Assembly (NCBI GenBank): GCA_030068145.1
Contig: JAPJBO010000045.1
Location: 372,001-436,000 of the forward strand
Length of the DNA stretch: 64,000 nucleotides
Direction: 5' to 3'
Origin: Diplonema papillatum
Lineage: Eukaryota; Euglenozoa; Diplonemea; Diplonemida; Diplonemidae
This document shows, in pieces, positions 58,601-64,000 of the stretch (within the stretch, counting starts at the first letter, position 1; every line of letters starts with the position of its first letter). A program made the translations under genes and the position numbers. The notes under the pieces are model-generated. The model was given only the letters and a program-made list of their open reading frames with translations. It ran no database searches and was not told the DNA's origin.

Positions 58601-58744
58601 ACTATTCCCTTCCTTTTTGCCTTGTTCATTGTGTCCGAAGCCATGAAGAAGAAGATGGCCAGGAACTGGTCCAGAGCGGCGACAACCTTGGACAAGTCTG
58701 TCCACACGTGGAGGGAGAGCCAGAACGGATAGTAACAGATTAGA

Positions 58745-59160
58745 CGTGCACGGGGGGGTGGGAACCTGCAAGAACGCGCTTAAAAATGGTGTGCGCTCGA
58801 CACTGTGTCCTATCTGCAGCAAGGTGTGTTGCGGTCCTTTAAGCTGTTGGCGGGCCATCCTACAGCGCGGGACCTCATTCTCTGCAGACGAGGACAGCAG
58901 GTGTGAGTCTGGTTCGTCAGGCGGCTGTTCGTAGCGAGGGGTGAAAGAGACTGATTGACAAAGCATTGATGTGAAGTTTGTCGGGGGGGGTGCAAGAACT
59001 TATTTGGCATAAGGAATATATGTGGTGCTCAACACCGCACTAGTCCCATCTGCACCGTGTTTCGGTCCATTAAGCCACGGACGCACAAGGCGGGCCATCA
59101 TCAGCGCGGAACCTGAGTGTCTGCAGACAGGACTACGGTGTGAGTCTGGTTTGTCAGAGC
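58745..59160 (+). repeat. Two R8 copies in tandem
   Basis: 58745-58930 (diverged) and 58983-59160 (close to the 35508 copy), same orientation. Confidence 0.7.
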
Positions 59161-59609
59161 CAGGACCACCCGGCCACTAGAGCACAGGAAAATCCGTCAC
59201 GGGAAGAAGGCCCCTACAACGGGGTGTCCGAGCAATCAGCTAAAAAACTCAGGGCCCAAGCCCTGATTGTGACTGCGACTCGCTAGACCGCACTGACTCG
59301 TCTTGTTTTCACAGTGGCATTTCTTCAGGGCGGGAAGGGGGTGTTTGTTTACTTATTATCAAGAGCACGGATAGGATAGATAGGGGCTTCGCAGCCTGGG
59401 CGAGAAGATGTGAAAAGATGCTGGTGATGGCGACACTTGTTCTGCTGCGCCAGCTTCTGCGCCTACGTGTTGGCAACCCGTTGGCAAGGTCGTACGGTGA
59501 AGCCGTGAGATAACCGCTTAGACGCAGCGTTTTTTTGTAGTAGATTGGTAGGACTGTTATACTGAAGGGAACACTTCCGGAAACACGTCTGCACATGAGT
59601 AACACCCTG

Positions 59610-60166
59610 CGTGGGATCTGATGAGCGATCACTCGGACACCTTAAGTCACCACACCTTCAATCAGCTCTCGGTTCATCCCGCATCGCCAGATCTGCTTAC
59701 CAGAAGTGGCCCACGTCGGCTGAGAACGACATAGGTTCTGGGGAGAACCCCTGCTGTCAAGATGCACCGACACCCTTTGTGGGATCTGATGAGCGATCAC
59801 TCGGACACCTTAAGTCAGCTCTCGGTTCATCCCGCGTCGCCAGATCTGCTTACCAGAAGTGGCCCACGTCGGCTGAGAACGACATAGGTTCTGGGGAGAA
59901 CCCCTGCTGTCAAGATGCACCGACACCCTTTGTGGGATCTGATGAGCGATCACTCGGACACCTTAAGTCAGCTCTCGGTTCATCCCGCATCGCCAGATCT
60001 GCTTACCAGAAGTGGCCCACGTCGGCTGAGAACGACATAGGTTCTGGGGAGAACCCCTGCTGTCAAGATGCACCGACACCCTTTGCGGGATCTGATGAGC
60101 GACCACTCGGACACCTGAAGTCAGCTCTCGGTTCATCCCGCGTCGCCAGTCCTGCTTACCAGGTTA
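59610..60166 (+). repeat. 153-bp satellite, about 3.6 units, open in one frame
   Basis: Units start at 59611, 59779, 59932 and 60085. The spacing is exactly 153 bp except for the first unit, which has a 15-bp insertion. Because 153 and 15 are multiples of three, one plus-strand frame stays open for 188 codons through all units (GSDERSLGHLKSALGSSR and so on). No domain was recognised. Confidence 0.92.
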
Positions 60167-60197
60167 CCTGGTTCTAAGTGGCCCACTTAGAACCAGG
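60167..60197. repeat. Perfect 31-bp palindrome
   Basis: CCTGGTTCTAAGTGG at 60167-60181, one central base, then its exact complement at 60183-60197. It lies directly at the right end of the satellite. Confidence 0.97.
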
Positions 60198-60921
60198 ATT
60201 CAACGTCAGGGTTCATTGAAGTAATCCCGAGCTCACGCGCATTTAAAGTTTGAGAATATATAGGTCGAGATGCACTTCGCGCACGAAGAACAAAACACAT
60301 CGTTATCATTGATCAGTTGCTGCTGATAATGCACTCATTGCGAAACCTGCCCCCGGAAGTGTTCCGTCGGAGTACACAGAACGGAACGGCTTGGCCTTCT
60401 CAGTGGCAAGTCCATCGGCATTCCATGTCTTTTGTAACCAGTTGGAACGATGCTAGAGATGCTGGATTAAGCCCGAGAAGTCGTGTCCTTACGATCCTCT
60501 TGATCTCGCTTCATGTTCAAGGCATGAAGTCGGAAGTGACAGAAGAATTCCCGCAATGATCCAATGCGAGTGTTATCAATCTGTTGCTGCCGACTTCCTT
60601 CCTAATGAAGGGGGGGAGTCTGCTAGGCGCTGTGTAGAGCGAGCTGCGTGCGGCCCCGGCGTTCGGCGTCAGCCTATTCTTCTGGGGGTTCGTCAGTGCG
60701 TGTGGGTGACCCTTTGCACTCAGAGAATCTCCGAAAACCTGCAAAGTGTCCCCAATACCTTCCTCGTGAAAAGATTCTTGAGCTTGAAAACATGCAAACC
60801 AGCAAATTCGCGCTCCAAAAGTGCTAACATGGACGTGCGACTGCCCGAGAAGTAGGCAAGAACGAGACCGGTGCACGAGTCAGCGGAAGAACTCGAGCTC
60901 GTCTGATACCTCGTCTGCATT

Positions 60922-61105
60922 TTACGGCTGCCGGTCTCGCTCGTTAATGGAGGGTAGGTAGCTCTCTAGCTGGCGCGAGCGCTGTGGGGGAACCGCTGTG
61001 GGAGGAGGGGTAGGTTCGATGATGCTTTTCGGCATGGGCTGCCCCCCCGTGATCCACGGGTGCTGAAGCGCTTGGTCGGCCGTCATACGCCTCTCGGGGA
61101 GCCAC
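60922..61105 (-). CDS. Terminal exon of a CMGC (DYRK-like) protein kinase, partial
   Basis: The exon begins after a CAG acceptor at 61106-61108 and ends at TAA (60924-60922); 184 bp, entering with the last base of a split codon. It reads WLPERRMTADQALQHPWITGG, matching kinase subdomain XI with its invariant Arg and the HPW box. The residues around it resemble DYRK-family kinases most. A Pro-rich tail follows (PKSIIEPTPPPTAVPPQRS). The rest of the kinase is not in the 2.9 kb to the right, so either the intron is long and runs past the window or the exon is orphaned. A Ser/Thr (or dual-specificity) kinase role is inferred from the family. Confidence 0.72.
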
Positions 61106-61234
61106 CTGTCGTTAGGGTGTAAGTTCGCGTATTTTGAAAAAAGAAACGACGAATCATCTGAATCCAATAAGAACCCCTTAAAGGAATGCATATGTCTGCC
61201 TCTCATGCATGCTTGATGCTCGCATCAAGTCTTC

Positions 61235-61410
61235 TTCGAAAAAGACAGGCGCTTCGTTTTGTTTGTGCGTGCCGGGTGATCGTTTTCTCACTTGTATTTA
61301 CCTTCAGGCGAGGATTCTGATCAACCACCAAAACACGCTGCCTACGTCTTTTTAGCCTGCACAATACAGTGAAGGGCAACCCGCAAGATTGCTAGTACTA
61401 AAAAAGTGTA
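61235..61410 (+). repeat. Dispersed repeat R4, uninterrupted copy
   Basis: Runs from AGACAGGCGCTTCGTTTTGT to GCAACCCGCAAGATTGCTAG. It shows the intact junction CTTTTTAGCCTGCACAATAC that is split by R3 in dymeclin intron 2. Confidence 0.8.
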
Positions 61411-61924
61411 AAATAGAAAAGGAAGAGGGAAAAGGGTCGCTAAGGTATGAAACCTTGAGGGACTAGCCTCTAGACCAATCCAAAGTTAGAGCTCACCAGT
61501 GGGTCGTTCGGACGGGGACTTTCGGTTCTGTTCCGGTGCTCTCACAGCTTTCTGGGTTCATTGTTTCTCGCATCCTTCCTTCCTTTGTTTGTACGTGCCG
61601 GGGGAGGATTCACCTGCTGGTGAATGATAATGAGTGAATGAGTGAATATGAATCTTCTCCCAAACACGCTGCCAGCGTTCTCTTTCGTGTTAACAAAAGC
61701 ATTGTTACCACGTTTTATTTCCCTTCTCTGGGGAAGAGCTGCCGCGCCAAACCTCGCTTCTTTGCACCACATGCGGAGAAAAGAGAAAGAGAGAAATAAA
61801 TAGAGACAGAGAGGGTTTGGAGGAGGACGCTGGCGTGCCTCGGGGCCAGTGAGAAGCACCGGCCACCCTGCTAGATAAATCCTGCCGCGGAAAAGGAGCC
61901 CTTTCATTCGCTGGGGTCAGCACC

Positions 61925-62110
61925 CCTGCGGAGGCCCTCTTCCGTGTGCCTTCACGCGGAAGGAAACAGTAGGTTGTGTGGTAACCTGATACGTTCGTGT
62001 GGTATGCGTCGATTGTCTAGTGAGCTTGAAGCCCCGCATGGGCGCCGCCCGATGCACACGGTGATTCGTTTGCGACAATAAAACCTGAGGGAAAAAGACT
62101 GCGTGGTTAT
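61925..62110. repeat. Relic resembling the DIRS-like element's repeats
   Basis: CCTCTTCCGTGTGCC and CACGCGGAAGGAAA match the end of repeat B, and GGGAAAAAGACTGCGTG resembles the end of repeat A. It is a degraded terminal remnant of a related element, with no coding part. Confidence 0.5.
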
Positions 62111-62404
62111 CCCTCTCAATGTTACATCCTCCTCCTACTGCGTATACTGGCTCCGTCTGCTGCTTCGTCTTTACCGTCGCGGATGATGCAAAAATCGAAA
62201 GTAGAAAGGTCAGCAGTGATTCGGTGTGTTTGTCACAATCGTCGTGACGCCTCAGGACACGGCTTCAGAAAAAGGGGGCAAGGGTGGGTGGGCAAGCGAG
62301 GGGTGAAGTCACGATGTTTTCGGGATAGCGACGGGGTTATTTAACCTTGTACAAGTGTTAGGTATTCGTCGGATATAGTAATCTTCGAAGATCTTATACG
62401 ACTA

Positions 62405-62622
62405 AAAATACTCGAGGGACTGCCTTGTGCTCATTTCGAAGGAGGCTAGAGGGGGAGAAAACAATACAACTACAAAGTGGGTCTTTTTTGATGAACGCTT
62501 ACGCCCGCCACTAAACCCAGATTTACCTGTGTTTCGTGTGGGCTGCAGCACATTTACCCCCTTTGATCTATCGCAACTGGCAGTCTCCTCAAGCATTTCC
62601 TGCAAAGCAGGTGCTTATACAA
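62405..62622 (+). repeat. Dispersed repeat R1, young copy
   Basis: Nearly identical to 34715 and 39366. It is followed by sequence shared with 11620-11730 (AAAATCCTCACTCCTATGCT). Confidence 0.88.
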
Positions 62623-62799
62623 ATAATAAAATCCTCACTCCTATGCTTGTGTGCCTGTCACTCGTCCACCGCTCCTGCTCTGCTTGCCGCGCGCCGTTGG
62701 AGTAAAAAAATGAAGCCAGAAAGCTGCTAATCTTGCTGTTGACCACATGAAGGGGTGCAGTTAGTCTTCAAAGAAACAAGTTTCTTTTCCTACAAAAAA

Positions 62800-62826
62800 G
62801 GGGGGGGGGGGGGGGGGGGGGGGGGG
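62800..62826 (+). repeat. Poly-G run of 27
   Basis: Uninterrupted G tract just left of the inverted-repeat element. Confidence 0.95.
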
Positions 62827-62835
62827 TCAAAAGCT

Positions 62836-64000
62836 GTCAAAATAGGTCATTTTTTTGGGAACCACATAGGGGCTCCTGAAAGGCAATAAAATTTGGTAAA
62901 CCGCCCCAGAACCGTATAGAAATGCCTAAAACATGCTTTTTGGCTGCTGAAGTGCCCCGAAAAGGCCTTTTTACGAGTGCCCAATTTTTGGACTCAGGGT
63001 GGACACCGTTTGGTACCGGTGTTCTTCTTTTTAGGTGACAACCCCAAAAATAGTGACAGCATGAACCGAAGAAGGAAAACAACACTGCCCAAACCTATGT
63101 ATTTTTACTCAAAAGACTTTCCTGAGAGTTGGGGATGGTGGGGCTTCGTAGGAGGCATCGACAAGCGACTCAATGAGGTACGGCTTCGTAACGTGCCGCC
63201 CCCTCGAGTCCTTGACGTCAGCGCCAGCTTTCGTAGTGGCCTGTGTCGTGTAGCGTGCTACCGCAAGCTGCAGATACCCTGCCCTGAGCTGCTATGTCGT
63301 GGCAGCCCTATGAATCCACCGCCGAACCTTTTCGTTCAAGTCCAGTTTTCTATTTTTGTTCAAGCTCAACGTGCGTTGGGGTTAGGTACCAGAGATACAC
63401 CCCGGTGACCAGTATTGTCTTCCGTGCGTGTGCAATGCGACCCTTTCGGGGTGGTGTACGAAAGGCGAACTTGAATAAAAGACACTGTCGCGTGCATCCC
63501 TTCAACAAAAACGTTGGGATCTGGAAAATCCCACTACGGATGAGAGCATCTCATTGTTTTTCTCGGAAAGACATCGAACTTTGTGAATATCGCCCCAGCA
63601 GCAGTTCGGGGAAGAGCTGCTGCCTGCGGTGTCAACAACACCTCAGCTTGCGCAAGACTCAGAGAGCCTTTTGGGACGTTGTTAACCATCCAGACGAGCA
63701 ACGTTCATAGCTGCCTTCCTCCTGGGTGTCGTTTGCCCTTTTGTTGCTTCCATTTGTGGCTGCCTGCACGTGATTGTAGCCTCATCTTTGCATGGTATGA
63801 ACAGTGAAGCACACACACAGGCTGCTAGCCGGTACCAAACGGTGTCCACCCTAAAACCATCAACTAATACACCCCCCCCTGGGCCATTTTCCATGAAACT
63901 TCCCCCAAAAACACGTTTCCGGGCATTTCTGAGGCGGGTTGCATGTTTTTTTAGCCTTAAACTGCCGTTAAGTCTACAGGCTGAAAATGTCACCATTTTG
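62836..64000. mobile_element. Putative DNA transposon or MITE with long terminal inverted repeats, cut by the window edge
   Basis: A perfect 24-bp inverted pair (AGGGTGGACACCGTTTGGTA at the start of 62996-63019, complement at 63829-63852) lies inside longer, diverged arms: 62836-63019 and 63829 to the window end share further blocks such as GGCATTTCT and CAAAAA-CA-GTTT. The 0.8-kb interior has two overlapping plus-strand frames (62977-63408 and 63294-63710) without a recognisable transposase. It may be a non-autonomous element, or its right end may lie beyond 64000. Confidence 0.6.

Noticed and set aside
58620-58745. Possible minus-strand exon (WTDLSKVVAALDQFLAIFFF)
   Set aside because: Protein-like composition, but only about 40 codons, between repeats, with no clear splice pair and no family match.
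59610-60166. CRISPR-like repeat array
   Set aside because: Units are contiguous at 153 bp without unique spacers, in a eukaryotic context.

Overview
This is nuclear DNA from a unicellular eukaryote. It holds a few host genes in a repeat-rich background. Seven introns can be placed. All follow GT-AG, six of the seven donors read GTAT(G/T)(C/T), and stops are standard (TGA, TAA). This argues against a dinoflagellate (GC/GA donors) and against a reassigned code. GC-rich exons, a protist-type SK-like potassium channel and a retroelement load like that of algae fit an alveolate or stramenopile-type protist, for example a chromerid alga. The lineage is inference only.

Host genes, all on the minus strand: (1) a complete five-exon dymeclin gene (6588 to 2043, 658 aa, possible N-myristoylation site); (2) a 2148-aa Armadillo-like plus coiled-coil protein read from one 6.4-kb open frame (19989 to 13543), followed downstream by a decayed duplicate of its own 3' end; (3) a complete four-exon small-conductance-type K+ channel (48114 to 43246, 901 aa); (4) the last exon of a CMGC/DYRK-like protein kinase (61105 to 60922), whose remaining exons are not in the window. 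A diverged large-subunit rRNA-like fragment lies at about 75-305.

Between 20.1 and 31.0 kb two retroelements lie side by side, both on the minus strand. A tyrosine-recombinase (DIRS/Ngaro-like) element at 20400-25842 has a full set of split direct repeats (A1-ORFs-B1-A2-B2) and the unusual order Gag, recombinase, RT-RNase H. Beside it is a Penelope-like element (ORF 25927-30045) that combines an N-terminal GIY-YIG endonuclease, a reverse transcriptase, an OTU-type cysteine protease and a C-terminal zinc finger in one frame. The block is flanked by two 124-bp direct repeats that look identical.

The rest (0.3-2.0, 6.6-13.1, 31-43.2 and 48.1-64 kb) is a patchwork of short dispersed repeats, named R1-R12 here. 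Some are nested in each other and several sit in the introns of the host genes. Other structures are a 153-bp satellite with an open frame, a perfect 31-bp palindrome, a 165-bp GT tract, long inverted repeats, and a TIR-bearing element running into the right edge. Repeat copies were compared by eye, so boundaries are approximate unless stated.
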